DNA from: Isoetes taiwanensis
Lineage: Eukaryota; Streptophyta; Lycopodiopsida; Isoetales; Isoetaceae
Direction: 5' to 3'
DNA length: 64,000 nt
NCBI GenBank assembly: GCA_021234155.1
Contig: JAJEKV010000235.1
Location: 372,001-436,000, forward strand
Of the stretch, positions 1 to 11,474 are shown one piece after another. The notes under the pieces are model-generated. The model searched no databases and was not told the origin of the DNA. It worked only from the letters and a program-made list of their open reading frames with translations. Position numbers and translations under genes: made by a program. Each line of letters opens with the position of its first letter. The stretch's first letter is position 1.

Positions 1-756
1 TTTTGTATCTTATCGTTAACATCTGGGATTGACTAATAATGGATAGTTTGACGTAGAGTGTAAGCAACAGAAGATAAGATTTAAAGCAACACAAGGGGTA
101 GATAAAGACCATGAAAGAAAAGTGTACAATAGGCTGATCAAAAACAAAAAGAGGGCATACTTATACAAGAAACATAAAAAGATGGTGGAAGAACTTTTGG
201 TTGACCAAAAAAAGTTTTGGAAGAGACTTAAACCCTTGAAATATGGGGCTAACGGGCCACATGTTGATGCACTTATGCTGCATGTGAGGAAGCTATATAA
301 TGTAACCCAGCGGCGAGGCTAAGATGGCAGAAGACACACACACTATTGGTGATATTTCGCCATATATGATGTGCAAAATGGTCGCCAAAGACTTGCCAAT
401 GGCAAAGCTGTAGATGCTTGTGGCCTTATGACTAGATTGTTTAAATGGGCTGGCAAAGAAATTGCAAATAAATTGACTGATATATTTAACATGGCCTAGA
501 GAGATGGATTTCCTATATCATGGCAGGTAAATAGAGTTGTGCCATTGCATAAATCAGGAGATAAATAAGATCAAGTACTTATCATACCATCATGGTTGGC
601 AGGCTGTATGCAAAATTGTTTGCGTCTATACTTGAACGCAAAATAAGCACCTGGACAGAAGATCATAATGCAAGAGCTATAGGACAGGCAGAAATTAAAT
701 CCAAAAAGTCCACAGTTGATCACTTGGTCACTCTCCGTGCTATGATGGACTCAGTG
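1..756 (+). pseudogene. LINE ORF2 fragment: linker and start of reverse transcriptase
   Basis: This is a broken non-LTR retrotransposon ORF2 read on the plus strand. A basic linker with a KKFWKRL motif (about 205-235) matches the region between endonuclease and reverse transcriptase in the other copies of this window. It is followed by FKWAGKEIANKLTDIF, WQVNRVVPLHKSG and KKSTVDHLVTL, which are the first blocks of the reverse transcriptase. Stop codons and frame changes interrupt it (for example after the IFNMA segment near 497 and after HKSGDK near 566), and it stops before the catalytic palm motifs. It is one of about fifteen copies of the same family here. Both ends are truncated, the 5' one possibly by the window edge. 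It is clearly dead. Confidence 0.75.
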
Positions 757-948
757 GTTGGGTAGAAATAACACGTCGCTGCGAGAAGCAGACTACTTGA
801 AGAGTGATATATCCATGAGTTCGCTACAAATTCTAAATGAAATGCACCCTGGACTACCACAGTCGTCGAATTTGTCGATCCTACGACCCAGATCGTATGT
901 TGGAGCTCTAAGCACCTCTTGTTTCGCTTATAGTCATTTATGATTGGA

Positions 949-1145
949 GGCGCCTATGATTTTAAAATATGAAATACGATTTCACCTAAGGTTTTGAGGG
1001 AATATAGAACCTCTATACGGCTTTGCTTAGGATTTTAGTAATTTATCATTAAAGGCGTCTATGATTTTGAAATACGAAATACGATTTCGCCCAAAGTTTT
1101 GAGGGAATATCGAACCTCCATATGGCTTTGCCTAAGATTTTAGAA
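949..1145. repeat. Tandem duplication of a 90-base unit, period about 105
   Basis: Positions 949-1036 and 1054-1143 are imperfect direct repeats. They share the words for 'cgYctatgatttt', 'tgagggaatat' and 'ggctttgcYtaggatttta'. They form the body of the candidate SINE. Confidence 0.75.
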
Positions 1146-1230
1146 TATGAAATACGGGGGCTTGAACCTCTACCAAAATAACTCAATGTCCTAATAAGAT
1201 TACTTTAACCAATATACCCAGTGAGCTAAT
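949..1230 (-). mobile_element. Candidate tRNA-derived SINE with duplicated body
   Basis: Read on the minus strand, positions 1230-1157 resemble the promoter half of a tRNA. An A-box-like TAGCTCACTGGG lies at about 1228-1217 and a B-box-like GAGGTTCAAGCCCC at 1170-1157, about 50 bases apart, as in RNA polymerase III genes. A body of about 200 bases follows. It is made of two imperfect copies of one unit (1143-1054 and 1036-949), both containing the words AAAATCATAG and GAAATCGTATTTC. A tRNA-headed SINE fits this best. A decayed tRNA gene is less likely, because no acceptor stem is visible. I see no second copy in the window and no clear target duplication. Confidence 0.4.
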
Positions 1231-1299
1231 GTGATTATTTTTTATCTTGAATATGTATTTTTTTTATGGTCTATGGTTTCAGGAATTGTTATTTTTACA

Positions 1300-1478
1300 G
1301 CTCTCGCTGCCCTACGTAACCCCCCGTGTGAATATGCACCCAAACCAAAGGGGGTTTAAGGGGGATTTTAATTTAAATGTGTTAAATGCAATGGTTTGTG
1401 TTAATAATGTTAATGGTAGTTGTGTGTTGATTGTTATATTAAAAAAAAATTTGGGCCCTTCGGGCCCTAACTAAAGCA
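1300..1478 (+). mobile_element. H element copy 1 (short dispersed repeat ending in a TTC-loop hairpin)
   Basis: This repeat of about 170 bases recurs at 6788 and, in opposite orientations, at 33348 and 33680. It starts with a C-run and GTGTGAATATGCACCC, followed by two G-runs separated by TTTAA. It continues with an AT-rich middle containing ATGGTTTGTGTTA, then an A-run, and ends in a perfect hairpin GGGCCC-TTC-GGGCCC at 1453-1467. I see no coding capacity. The stem differs between copies but stays paired. The class (MITE, SINE or Helitron-like) cannot be decided by eye. Confidence 0.7.
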
Positions 1479-3350
1479 AACATAAGTAAACTTTATGGGC
1501 CTAAATATTAATTACTAAAAAGCATAATAATATCAAGACAAACAAATTATTTACATTGCAAACAACTATTGAGTATATTTCATGTAGTCATTATATTCAT
1601 TATAGCAAATGCCTTTGGCTGGGGCGGCACATCAAGATGTGCAATAGCAAACTCTTTAGAGACAGATCAAAATAGATACACTCAAAAGTAAATACATTCA
1701 ATCAAAATCTGTTTTGAAGGAGCTGCATCATATGATGCCACAGTTTTTGCCATAATCTGATTTAACGAAGCTGCATCATATGATGTCACAGTTTTGCCAT
1801 CACTGGTGGTAACCTGAAATGACAAACTCTGGCCATTTAAGAGGCTGTTACTCTACCAATTTTGGCTCCAATTTCTGGACATTGCTTGCCACCTAGTGTT
1901 TGATCCCTTTACTGATACTGCATGCACATCCCCTGCCCCTCCAACATTTGTTACAACCCGTTTAGTTTACTGTGAACCTCATTCACATTCAATGAAAATA
2001 AGTTTTGAAGGAGCTGCATCATATGATGCCACAGTTTTGCCATAATCTGTTTTAAGGAAGCTGTATCATAACATGATCTTTACCTTACAAAAATTATATA
2101 GAAGGAAGAAATGCTTGTACAAATGATAGCCAATATGCTGGTGAAGCAAGCAAACTGATGAGAGCAGACCTCTATAACAAAGCTCAGTTTTTTGCCATCA
2201 CATGAAACGGCATCAAGACATAAAGACAACAGGAAATCAAAATCCAATAAATTGGAGCACCGACATTACTCTGCATGACATGTGCTGCTCGCTTCTTGTT
2301 CTTGCCTAATTCTCATATAATCCTGCATCAACTAGAAACTGCAAATTCAATACAAAAAGGAATATATTAATGGGTTGTATTTTTATCGTCTATAATGTAT
2401 TTCTGCCTGCTAAATGTCTACTCTGGCATGACGCACAAGTGCCCAAGCAAGAAGGCAACGAAATGAAAAGAGCTTTGGCCTCTTTCAGCATTTTAGCAGA
2501 ACCATAGTTCAGCTGAAAGATGCAAATCCAGTGTCTACAATAGATAAAGAGAATTTAAGGATTAGGTGCTCAAACATTTGGAAAATTGTAGAAGCAGGAT
2601 TATTGGCAACTTGAACTTAAATAGAAGTGGATTTGGCAGCTGCAAAACTGTGTTTATCTTTCAAAATTTCCAAGGATACATGCAGGCAAAAGTGTGTTTA
2701 CCTTTAAAATTCAAAGCTCCATTGCATTCCTTGCTCCAGATCAAGAAAATTAAAAGCTTGGAGCCTGCATTGAGTCACAGGCAAACTATAATTATAGAAG
2801 CCAGGGTACCGACCATACGCTGAGATAAAAGAAAAAATCCTAATAAATTCAGACACAAATTTGATACCTTGTTGTTCTGCCTTATGCCTTATCCCTGTCT
2901 CTTTCTTCTTACACCCACGCACTCACTTCCTACTTGGCAGTTTTCATACAGGACAGAAGACCAGAAATAGAGTTGTTCATATTACCTCCAGTATTCATAG
3001 GGACGTTTCCTCCAACATACTTGGCGATTTTGAGCCGTTATTATCACACTTGAAGCTCCAGGCAAATAGCACTAAGGATCTAATGCCAGAAGACAGACCG
3101 CCATCATACAAGGCATTGCTTAATGCCCTAACTCAGAGCAATCGATCAAGCTAAACACGGACTGTGGTAGGATCTGGGCCTGAAGGGCGGATTCGTGAGC
3201 TGCAGGCCGCCTCTGTGACGTTAGGTTTAAAAGAAAATAAAAATAATCAGTTAGTTCGAAATAGTTAAATGGTTAAAATGGTCATGTTAGTGGATGAAGA
3301 TTACCTAAAAAAAAAAACCTAAACAACCCTAAAAAAAACCCTAAACTCAT
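1479..3350. other. Intergenic stretch without a recognised gene; short direct repeats
   Basis: I see no gene here. A short unit containing AAGCTGCATCATATGATG and CAGTTTTGCCATAATCTG occurs as pairs at 1711-1800 and again at 2001-2076, so a local duplication has itself been duplicated. Open frames of up to 97 codons (2861-3154) show no motif I recognise. Confidence 0.6.
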
Positions 3351-3530
3351 GGGAGGATATTCACCACAGGATTTGCCCCCTTTTCTAAAATCAATGGCTT
3401 ACAAAAGGGTGCACTCTAGAAATACTATGTAGTACACCTGGATGAATACGGCCACCAAATCATATGAAAACCTTAGAGAAAACAGTACAAAAACACAAAA
3501 AAACCCCCTGTTATAATGCTAGATATTGAA
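3351..3530 (+). mobile_element. X element copy 1, fused to a LINE 3' end
   Basis: This is a dispersed repeat of about 175 bases. It contains CAGGATTTGCCCCC, GCACTCTAGAAATACT and AGAAAACAGTACAAAAAC, and ends in CCCCCTGTTATAATGCTA. Copies lie at 8856-9028 and 36537-36668. Telomere-like CCCTAAA words lie just upstream (about 3310-3345). Its end is joined directly to 5'-truncated LINE sequence. I do not recognise the family. Confidence 0.7.
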
Positions 3531-3893
3531 GAGGGCAAATGGAAGAGCATTCCCAGGCATGGTCGATTATGTAAGGTTTGTGGTCAGGATGAGGTTGAAG
3601 ACGAAGTGCATGCCCTTCTTTTATGTCCAGCATACGAGGGGTTGAGAAAAAGATACAGAGTATAAGGCACAATAGACCTATTTTGCTTACCTTCTTCTAC
3701 TATTGGGAACTTTATTACAGATGTGCTTTTGCAACATGGTGAACACGAGATATCAGAGTTAGAGATGACAGATGATGCTTCTGATTCCGGAAACACATTT
3801 GATAATTGATTTGATGTAGAATACAATCTGAACGTCTGATAGACCTGATGGTCTCAGTAGACGTGATAATAAAACGTTTCATTTCATTTCATT
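3531..3893 (+). pseudogene. LINE ORF2 C-terminus (zinc knuckle) and 3' tail
   Basis: This is the 3' end of a LINE, strongly 5'-truncated. It encodes the family's C-terminal zinc knuckle, CKVCGQDEVEDEVHALLLC, followed by a PAYEGLRKRY stretch. This block is present in all complete 3' ends of the window and probably binds nucleic acid. Stops interrupt the frame after RKRYRV and in the acidic C-terminus. The copy ends with a stem-loop (3832-3864), then CATTTC repeats, and runs into CA and CT microsatellites. Confidence 0.8.
3832..3864 (+). other. LINE 3' nested stem-loop
   Basis: ACGTCT (3832) pairs with AGACGT (3859-3864), and an inner AGACC pairs with GGTCT. The structure lies just before the ATTTC tail. 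The same structure ends six further copies. By analogy with LINEs that need a 3' hairpin, it may be the site recognised by the reverse transcriptase. Confidence 0.6.
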
Positions 3894-4546
<653 letters not shown>

Positions 4547-5454
4547 AATGACGACCAGGCAGAACAAGGGTGAAGGCTCCAGGGCTGTGAAATCACTTGC
4601 CAAACAAAATCCTTCTTACTAACCAGAAACAGCAGAAGAATACACAAATCCAGGGAAATGTATGGCAGGAATAAACCAGCTAAGGCAAAAACTACTGAGA
4701 TAATTGATGATGGAGATGCTGATTCATCTGAACCTGAACCTAAAACAGATCATACAGCATCTGAAACAGAAGAAAACATATCAGTGCTCCAACAAATGAA
4801 GGAAATGCTTGGAGAATTCAAGAAAACATTTATCAAAGACTTTGTAAAGAATGCAATGCAGGAAATGCTGAAGGAATTGAGAGCAACAATAACAGATGAA
4901 TTTAGGAAAGAGATTGAAAAAATTAAATCAGATGGAGAAGAGACTGCAAGGTAATTGCGACAAGAAATTGAACTGCTCAAACAGGGCTCCAGTAAGGAAG
5001 ATGTATTGCCAAAGGCGTCTTTAGAAATGAAAGAGTTTGCGACACTAAAAAATCAGTTTCAGGACTATGTGGAAGAACAAGAACGACGACAAAGATTCTT
5101 GAATCTAAGGATTGTTGGATTACCTGAGGCTGACCAGGAGAATTACAAAATGGAGGTAGAGAGACTCTTTGTGGCTGAACTTGGAGTGCTAGATGCCAGC
5201 ATCTGAGGCTTTTCGAGTTGGGGAAAAAAAAAGGTACCCGACATGTTGTTGTTCGTTTCAATAATAGCAGAGAAGGCAAAATTGCGGTGCTAAAAAACAA
5301 ATACAAGCTGAAAGAAAAATTCATTTGGATAAATGAGAATCTGACAAGAGAGCAAATGAAAGCTAAAAAACAGGAACTCGAAAGAGTTAAGGAGGCTAGG
5401 GCTAATAACAAAAAGGTTGAATGGAAAAAGGGAAAGGCTATCATTGAGGCATAG
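4547..5454 (+). pseudogene. LINE ORF1 protein (coiled coil, RRM-like), disrupted
   Basis: This is an L1-ORF1p-like nucleic-acid-binding protein. A short basic start (MTTRQNKGEG) hits a stop at about 4619. From 4658 follows an acidic stretch (DDGDADSSEPEPK), then a heptad-rich coiled coil (LQQMKEMLGEFKKTF and on), a TAA stop at 4952-4954, and more coil. Then comes ERRQRFLNLRIVGLPE, typical of the RRM start of ORF1p. The C-terminal block (HVVVRFNN, FIWINENLTREQMK) is in another frame from 5218, the shift lying near a run of nine A at about 5224. The expected role is packaging of LINE RNA. Two stops and a frameshift make it a pseudogene. Confidence 0.75.
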
Positions 5455-6787
5455 GTAGAAGCGGAGGCACTCACAATTGTCATTTGGAATATAAACGACT
5501 CACAGTAGACAAGATTTTGAGTGTGAGGGAAATTTTAGATGAAACTGATATGATCTGCTTCGTAGAAACAAAGGAACATGACCTTTATGAGTTACCTGAA
5601 ATTGATGGATATGAAATTATTTATTCAGTATGGAACAATAGATTTAAGCAAAGGGATAATGGCAATGGTGGCGTGGCGTGCTATATCAAAAACACAGTTC
5701 GAAATTTAGTGCAAGGAGTTAAAAAGGACAAGAATAACCAGTATATTTGGCTCTCAATTCAGGGACCAAAAATTACATATTATATGGCAGTGTGTTATTA
5801 TGCACTGAGACATAAGCCAACGTATCAAAATACTGATGCATGTAGTGAAGATTTGTTTTTTGAATTAGAGCAGGATATCATGAGATTTCAAGATAAAAGG
5901 GACATCATACTAGTAGGAGATTTCAATGGGTTGTAGGTCAAGGAGTGTAGTGGACTATGTGATCGCATCTGGCAAAATAATTGAGCAGATAACAGACTTT
6001 GTAGTCATGAAGGAACAGATTGAATCAAACCATGTGCCCTTGGCCTTCTCGCTTCCTGTTAAGAAAATGGATGAAGAGCACACTTCTGGAAAGGCTCAGT
6101 GATAAGACTCAATCCAAAAAAGGCTGATCAGTATAAACAAAAAATTGAAAACTTGATTGGTAACATGCAATGGCCAGATAATGCTGCAGAGATTAGCAGT
6201 GGCTTACACAAAATACTCATAGATGCATCAAAAAAAAGTTTTGCTTCCCATCGAGCAATGAAAGGGCTGAAGTGCAATTCTTGGTTTGACTCTGAATGTA
6301 AGGAGGCTAGAAAGAGGCTTATGAACTGCACAGATGATGAAAAAGATGGATTGAAGAAGGCATACAGAAACTCGGTAAGGAGGAAAAAGAGAAAATTCAT
6401 CAAATGCCAACAAGAGACATTGTTGAATCAATGTCTCGCAGAGCCTAAGCTCTTTTGGAGCAAGCTAAAACAGACAAGACCACATCAGATCCCTCTCAAG
6501 GCAGAGGAGTGTGGGCTCAAGTGGTTAAGTTGTACAATGACAATAGCATCCCACCCGAAAAAGGCATAAAATCGGATCTCATATTTACAGAAGAAGATAT
6601 AGCTGAAGGTATCAAACACCTCGCAAATGGTAAAGCTAGAGATTCACAGGGGCTATGTGCAGAGCATTTGAAATGGGCTGGTGACACTCTTTATATAATG
6701 ATTGCAAAAATGTTTACATCAGTAATGAGCCAAGGGATCCCCCGAGATTGGCAACTTAATAGAGTGGTCCCGATTCACAAAACAGGT
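5455..6787 (+). pseudogene. LINE ORF2: APE endonuclease and start of reverse transcriptase
   Basis: The order is as in APE-type LINEs. IVIWNIN opens the endonuclease (5479). DMICFVETKEHD carries the catalytic Glu, and LVGDFN is at about 5917. VVDYVIASGK follows, then SNHVPLAF (about 6026), where the usual SDH triad reads SNH. After a stop-containing gap comes the linker with CNSWFDSECKEARKRL and a basic RRKKRKFIK stretch, then reverse-transcriptase blocks LANGKARDSQGL, LKWAGDTLYIMIAKMF and WQLNRVVPIHKTG. The frame is broken after GDFNGL and again near 6450. The Asp-to-Asn change in the endonuclease would by itself be expected to impair nicking. Confidence 0.8.
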
Positions 6788-6991
6788 CCCCCCGTGTGAA
6801 TATGCACCCAAACAAAAGGGGGTTTAAGGGGGAATTTAATTTTAAGGTGTGTAATGTAATGGTTTGTGTTATAACACAAAAAAAATTTTGCCCCTTCGGG
6901 GCAAAAAACAAACATCATATCACACTTGGAAACATTAGATGTAATGGTTTGTGTTAGATTAAGAAAATTTTGGCCCCTTCAAGGCCTTGCC
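6788..6991 (+). mobile_element. H element copy 2, followed by a partial second unit
   Basis: An H element begins at the C-run at 6788 with GTGTGAATATGCACCC and ends in the hairpin TTTTGCCCC-TTC-GGGGCAAAA (6886-6906). A second, partial unit follows (about 6930-6991). It repeats TGTAATGGTTTGTGTTA and a decayed hairpin, GGCC-CCTTCAA-GGCC. The element cuts the upstream LINE, and LINE sequence does not resume after it. Confidence 0.65.
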
Positions 6992-8855
6992 TAAAACAAT
7001 ATAGTCGTGAAGAGCACTTAAACCATGTGCTTTGCCATGGCACCTATGTTGTCGTATATTTAAAAAATGCCATCTTGATATATATGTTGTGGGGAATAAT
7101 CAAACATCTCCACAAATGGATCGAGTTAAGATTTGGTAAACATGAGATCATCATATTTCCACAATTCTCAACCAATATTTGCCTTGCAACTTAAATGGAT
7201 GGGCATAAACTCTGAAATGAACGTAAATACTTGAGCACTTCAACTTCAGAATAAGCAAAACTTTACAAGAACTCACAAGGAATAGACATGGGAGTATTCT
7301 TGTCCAAGGTTTGAATTGGTTAACACTTCTCTAACTTCCAACATAAACCAAATTGCAAAAATATCCCCAATCGTATGAACACTGCAACCTATTCCATTCC
7401 AGGTACAACGTGCCATTCTAACTAAAACATAGTTGTCACGTTATGGACGCCAATTTGGATGTCAATTTTCTGTGCGTCAAGTAGCCAAGCTATAGAATTC
7501 ATCTTTGATTATTTCCAATCTCTACTTGATAGGTCCTACGTACACGAGACGACAAAATCCATAGAAGCTAATATGTCATGCTAGATTTGTAGGCAATCTA
7601 GCAGAAGCTAATTTGTAGGCAATGCCCTGCATACAAAAATGCCAAAAGATCTACACAATCAGAGACAAAGAAAATATACCAACAAGGAAACAAACATATT
7701 AGCATCTCAGAAATGCCAAAAGATCTACACAATTAGAGACAAATAAAAGATACCAACTTAGCATCTCAGAATCTTCATGCTCATCTGCCAATAGAACACA
7801 ATACAAATGAGAATTGAGAAATAGTATATTTCTGCATGCCCTGTATTGCCATTAATATCGGTTCAGTTCCTTGTACTTAGCTCTATTTTGAGGATGTCCC
7901 TGCCTATTGTGTTTTTGCAAGTGCAAATATGTACTCTTGGAGCTAAATTTATCGGGATAACAAAGCTTACCAAATATCCCTAGGCAGAAAAGTAGGATTT
8001 GTCGCCATGCCCCGCCATGATGATCCGAATTTTGAACTCCACAATCCACGTACATAAATGGATCCCGTTTGCAGAGAGGTGAGAACTAACTTGCACAGGG
8101 GCGCCTTGCATCAGTTAAATTCTATTTCTTTGCATGCCCTGTATTTAGTGCAGTTCAAGCAATAAGAATGGCTGCTGCCGTATCCTTCAGCCAGAGTAAT
8201 ACTTAACAAGTGGAAAAATAGGGCAGAGCTGTGGAAGCATACGATCTTCATTTCTATAAAACTAATGAACTGTTGAAACCGGATCAGAGCTTGAAAACAT
8301 ACCATCTTCACTTTTTTAAAAGCTGATGAACCGTTGGAATCAGATCAGAGCTATGAAAGCATACCATCTTCATGTCTTTAAAATTAATGAACCAAATGGG
8401 CATGCCTGATGGATAACTAGGCGTCTACTAGATCTGACCGTGCCATACCATACTCTGATGCAGACGCTGCATCCCCAGCACCGCAAACCAATCAATCTGT
8501 CCGTAAGCTAAAGGGCCTCTACATGTTCATAGAAATGAAAAAAGAAAAATAGCTCCATCGTTTAAAACACAACGTTTAAAACACAAAAGCAGGAGGAAGG
8601 ACACACACGACGTTAGAATGGCTGCTGCCATTATAACAGCTTCTCTAAATAAATTTTTCAATCCGGATATCAAAGTGCTTGCCAAAGAACTGGCCGTAAC
8701 AATAAGCTCCTGCCTTTGCCAGATTCGAAGGTGATGCATTAGGCAATTCCCTTCGGAGTTCCTTTGAAAAATCACAAGGCTTTCCACGCAACAATAAGCT
8801 CATGCATGCTAGCCCTAGATATTAAACCCTAAAAAAACCGGCACAAAAAAGCCCC
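6992..8855. other. Non-coding stretch with small tandem repeats
   Basis: I recognise no gene. At 7641-7770 a unit with GCCAAAAGATCTACACAAT occurs twice, about 73 bases apart. At 8213-8399 there is a three-copy tandem repeat (separate entry). Open frames here are short and without motifs. Confidence 0.6.
8213..8399. repeat. 61-base tandem repeat, three copies
   Basis: CAGAGCT recurs at 8224, 8285 and 8346, exactly 61 bases apart. Each is followed by GCATACCATCTTCA-like sequence and an AATGAACYRTTG-like word. The copies differ by several substitutions, so the array is not recent. Confidence 0.85.
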
Positions 8856-9028
8856 CACCACAGGATTTGCCCCCTTTTCTAAAATCAACGGCTAACAAAA
8901 GGTTGCACTCTAGAAATACTCTTTAGTACACCTGGATGAATACGACCACCAAATCATATGAAAACCTTAGAGAAAACAGTACAAAAACATAAAAAAAACC
9001 CCCTATTATAATGCTACATATTCTCAAA
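8856..9028 (+). mobile_element. X element copy 2, fused to a longer LINE 3' part
   Basis: This matches the X copy at 3351 nearly base for base, from CAGGATTTGCCCCC to CCCCCTATTATAATGCTA. Its end is joined to LINE sequence again, but at a different LINE position (inside the reverse transcriptase instead of the zinc knuckle). Confidence 0.7.
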
Positions 9029-10735
9029 ACTACTAGCCACAATATTAGAGAAGAAGATAAGCAATTGGGCTGAAAAATATGGCATGCGGGCGGAGACTCA
9101 AGCTGGATTCAGACCCAAGAAGTCTACTACTGACCATCTACTTACTTTGAAAACCATATTTGATTCAGTTAAAGGTACGAAGAAGCCAGTATATGTCTCC
9201 TTTATTGATTTTAGGAAGGCATTTGATAAAGTGCCGAGAGTAAAGCTCTGGGAAAGAATGGAAAGACTTCAGTTACCTGAGCATTTAAGAGATGCGGTAC
9301 GTGTTCTATATGAAAAAGTGTTAGTACAACTCTCCTTTCCTTTTTCTGTAGATGTGCAAGACTATGTTGAAAGTAATATCGGAGTAAAGCAGGGATGCCC
9401 AATGTCTCCAACGCTATTTGGGCTATTTATTGATAATTTAGAAGAATGGTTACACCATAATTCGGAAGGGGGTACGATGCTGAATGGGTATGTGGTTAAA
9501 TTGCTTATGTATGTTGATGATGTTGTTATCTTTGCACGCACACGCGAACATATGCAGCAGCACCTAGATGGATTAGCCAAGTTTTGTGATGAAACAGGAA
9601 TGCAAGTAAATCTGGAAAAAACAAATGTTATGACAGTTGGAGCTCTCAAGCAGGACTTCCCGTTTAACTATAAAGGCAACATTGTGGAAACATGTGATGC
9701 ATATAAATATTTGGGATTGATTATAAGCAAGAACCACAAATGGAACATATGTATTGCTCAAAGAATGGAGGGGGGGCTGAAAGCCTTATACGCATTGCAA
9801 AGCATGTGCCGCAAAATTTTCTTATGGTCATGGCAAGATAAGACTTTTTCAAACACTTGTGCAGACTGTTGTTCTATATGGATGTGAAATATGGGGACTC
9901 GGCTTGCCACAAGGTTTATGGAAAGATATTGAGCAGGTCTTGAAAAACTTTCTACGTCTAGAAAGGTTCAGACTCCATATCCAATGATGCTATCCGAATG
10001 TGAACTCATGCCGCTTGAAGAAGAAGCAGTACTTAGATGCATCAGATATTTAAAAAAAGTAAGACAGATGAATGCCTCTAGACTTCCACATAAGGCTATG
10101 ATAGCAAGTGAAGAAGGGGGTTGGTTTGCAGATGTGAAAAAATGGCTCGAAAAATGGGACATTGATTGGAAAGATGCAATCCTAGTCAAAGATGATCTTA
10201 AGCACTGGGTACCCCCAAGACCAAAATGCTTCTATATAGACAAAACATGAATCCTAACCTGGACAAGGCTGCTCATCTGTATGAGAACATATCTATAAAG
10301 AAGAGACATACCATTAGCAGAATCCGCCTTAGCTCACACCACTTTGGTGTGGAAGTTGGGAGATGGGGGCAAATTCCAAGGACAATGCGTGATTGTCAAG
10401 TTTGTGGTGGAGAAGATATAGAGGATGAAGAGCATATCCTACTGAAATGCCCAGCTTAGCTACTACTACGAGACCGATATAAAATAGATGCAAAGGATCT
10501 CAGGGAATTCTTTGGGCTGCAGGGGGATAAAATAGGGTCCTATATTTTAGACATTCTGAAATATAGAGGAAATTGTATGAAAATTTTGAATATATTATTA
10601 GATGAAAGTGAGAATATGAGTGAGAGTGAGGAGGTAGATGAGGACTCAGAGACCCATCTACTCTTTTATGATATAATGTAATAAATCTCGTCTAATAGGC
10701 CTGAGCTCCCATAGACGTAATACATTTCATTTCAT
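9029..10735 (+). pseudogene. LINE ORF2 from reverse transcriptase to 3' tail, 5'-truncated
   Basis: This copy has the best-preserved reverse-transcriptase palm in the window (open from 9084 to 9887). FRPKKSTTDHLLTL, VSFIDFRKAFDKV (catalytic Asp of motif A), SNIGVKQGCPMSPTLFGLF (motif B) and LLMYVDDVVIFA (YVDD, motif C) are all present, followed by GMQVNLEKT and the thumb-like YKYLGL. The frame is lost around 9860, before VLYGCEIWG, and recovers in pieces at 9984 and 10226. The zinc knuckle is CQVCGGEDIEDEEHILLKC, followed at once by a TAG inside the family motif. The acidic C-terminus ends at about 10680. A stem-loop (10688-10718) and CATTTC repeats close it. The upstream part of the element is missing and replaced by the X element. 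Confidence 0.85.
10688..10718 (+). other. LINE 3' stem-loop (outer arms kept)
   Basis: TCGTCT pairs with AGACGT. The inner stem is partly eroded (GGCC-TGA-GCTCC). It lies directly before ACATTTCATTTC repeats. Confidence 0.45.
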
Positions 10736-11474
10736 TTCATTTCATTTCTCTTTCCCTCTGTGTTATTGTATTGATCAGATAGGAAAAATTACAATACAAT
10801 ACAAAGATCCGTCATGGATCAAATATAGTTTACGTACAAAGGATCCCATCTGGATCAGAATATATCTGTAGCTAAAGTACACATGAGCCTCTCTCAACCT
10901 CTTCTTATGTCTAACCAATATGTATCAACCTCTTCTTCTGTCTAATTAATATGTCAAACAGGTAACTGCAAGCTTTAATCTGCTGCCACACTTCGTTTAA
11001 CTACAGGAACCCATACGTAACTCTTGTTGGGCCAATATCAAGAACAGACAGCCACATGGGGAATGACGATGCATTAAAAGACCCGATAACTTTATGTACT
11101 GACGTTTATCTCCAAGTAACTGAGCACAAAATATAGACAATAATCCAGGGGAAGGACTCTATACAAGCATTTATGTTAAGTCCATCAAATATTGCAACGC
11201 ACAAAGAGTAAAAAATATCCACCAAATGGGCATATGAACACCAAATAAGAAATCAATATCGAATAAAATATCAATATCTTCTACCATGTTATCAGATACG
11301 AAGTTTGAGCCTTCAATCAATCCCCTTGAAGCTTTTTCTAGCAATGTTAGCTAGAGAATACCTACCTAAGTTTTGTAATTATTTTATGTTTTATTAATCA
11401 ATTCAGATTCATATATATAAAGAAAAAAATCTATGTGTGTGTTTTTAGGCCTTGACATCAATAAAAATTCATAC
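10736..11474. other. Stretch between LINE tail and XLG exon 5, no gene seen
   Basis: This is AT-rich sequence downstream of the last recognisable XLG exon on the minus strand. I searched for the next XLG exon, which should start the helical/GTPase part, and found none. It may be a long intron or the place where the gene copy was cut off. Confidence 0.5.

Noticed and set aside
1157..1230. A functional tRNA gene
   Set aside because: Only A- and B-box-like words are present. I could not draw acceptor and anticodon stems, and the sequence continues into a repeat body, so a SINE head is more likely.
2704..3154. Small protein genes at 2566-2823 and 2861-3154
   Set aside because: Short frames in AT-rich intergenic DNA without motif, splice context or similarity between copies.
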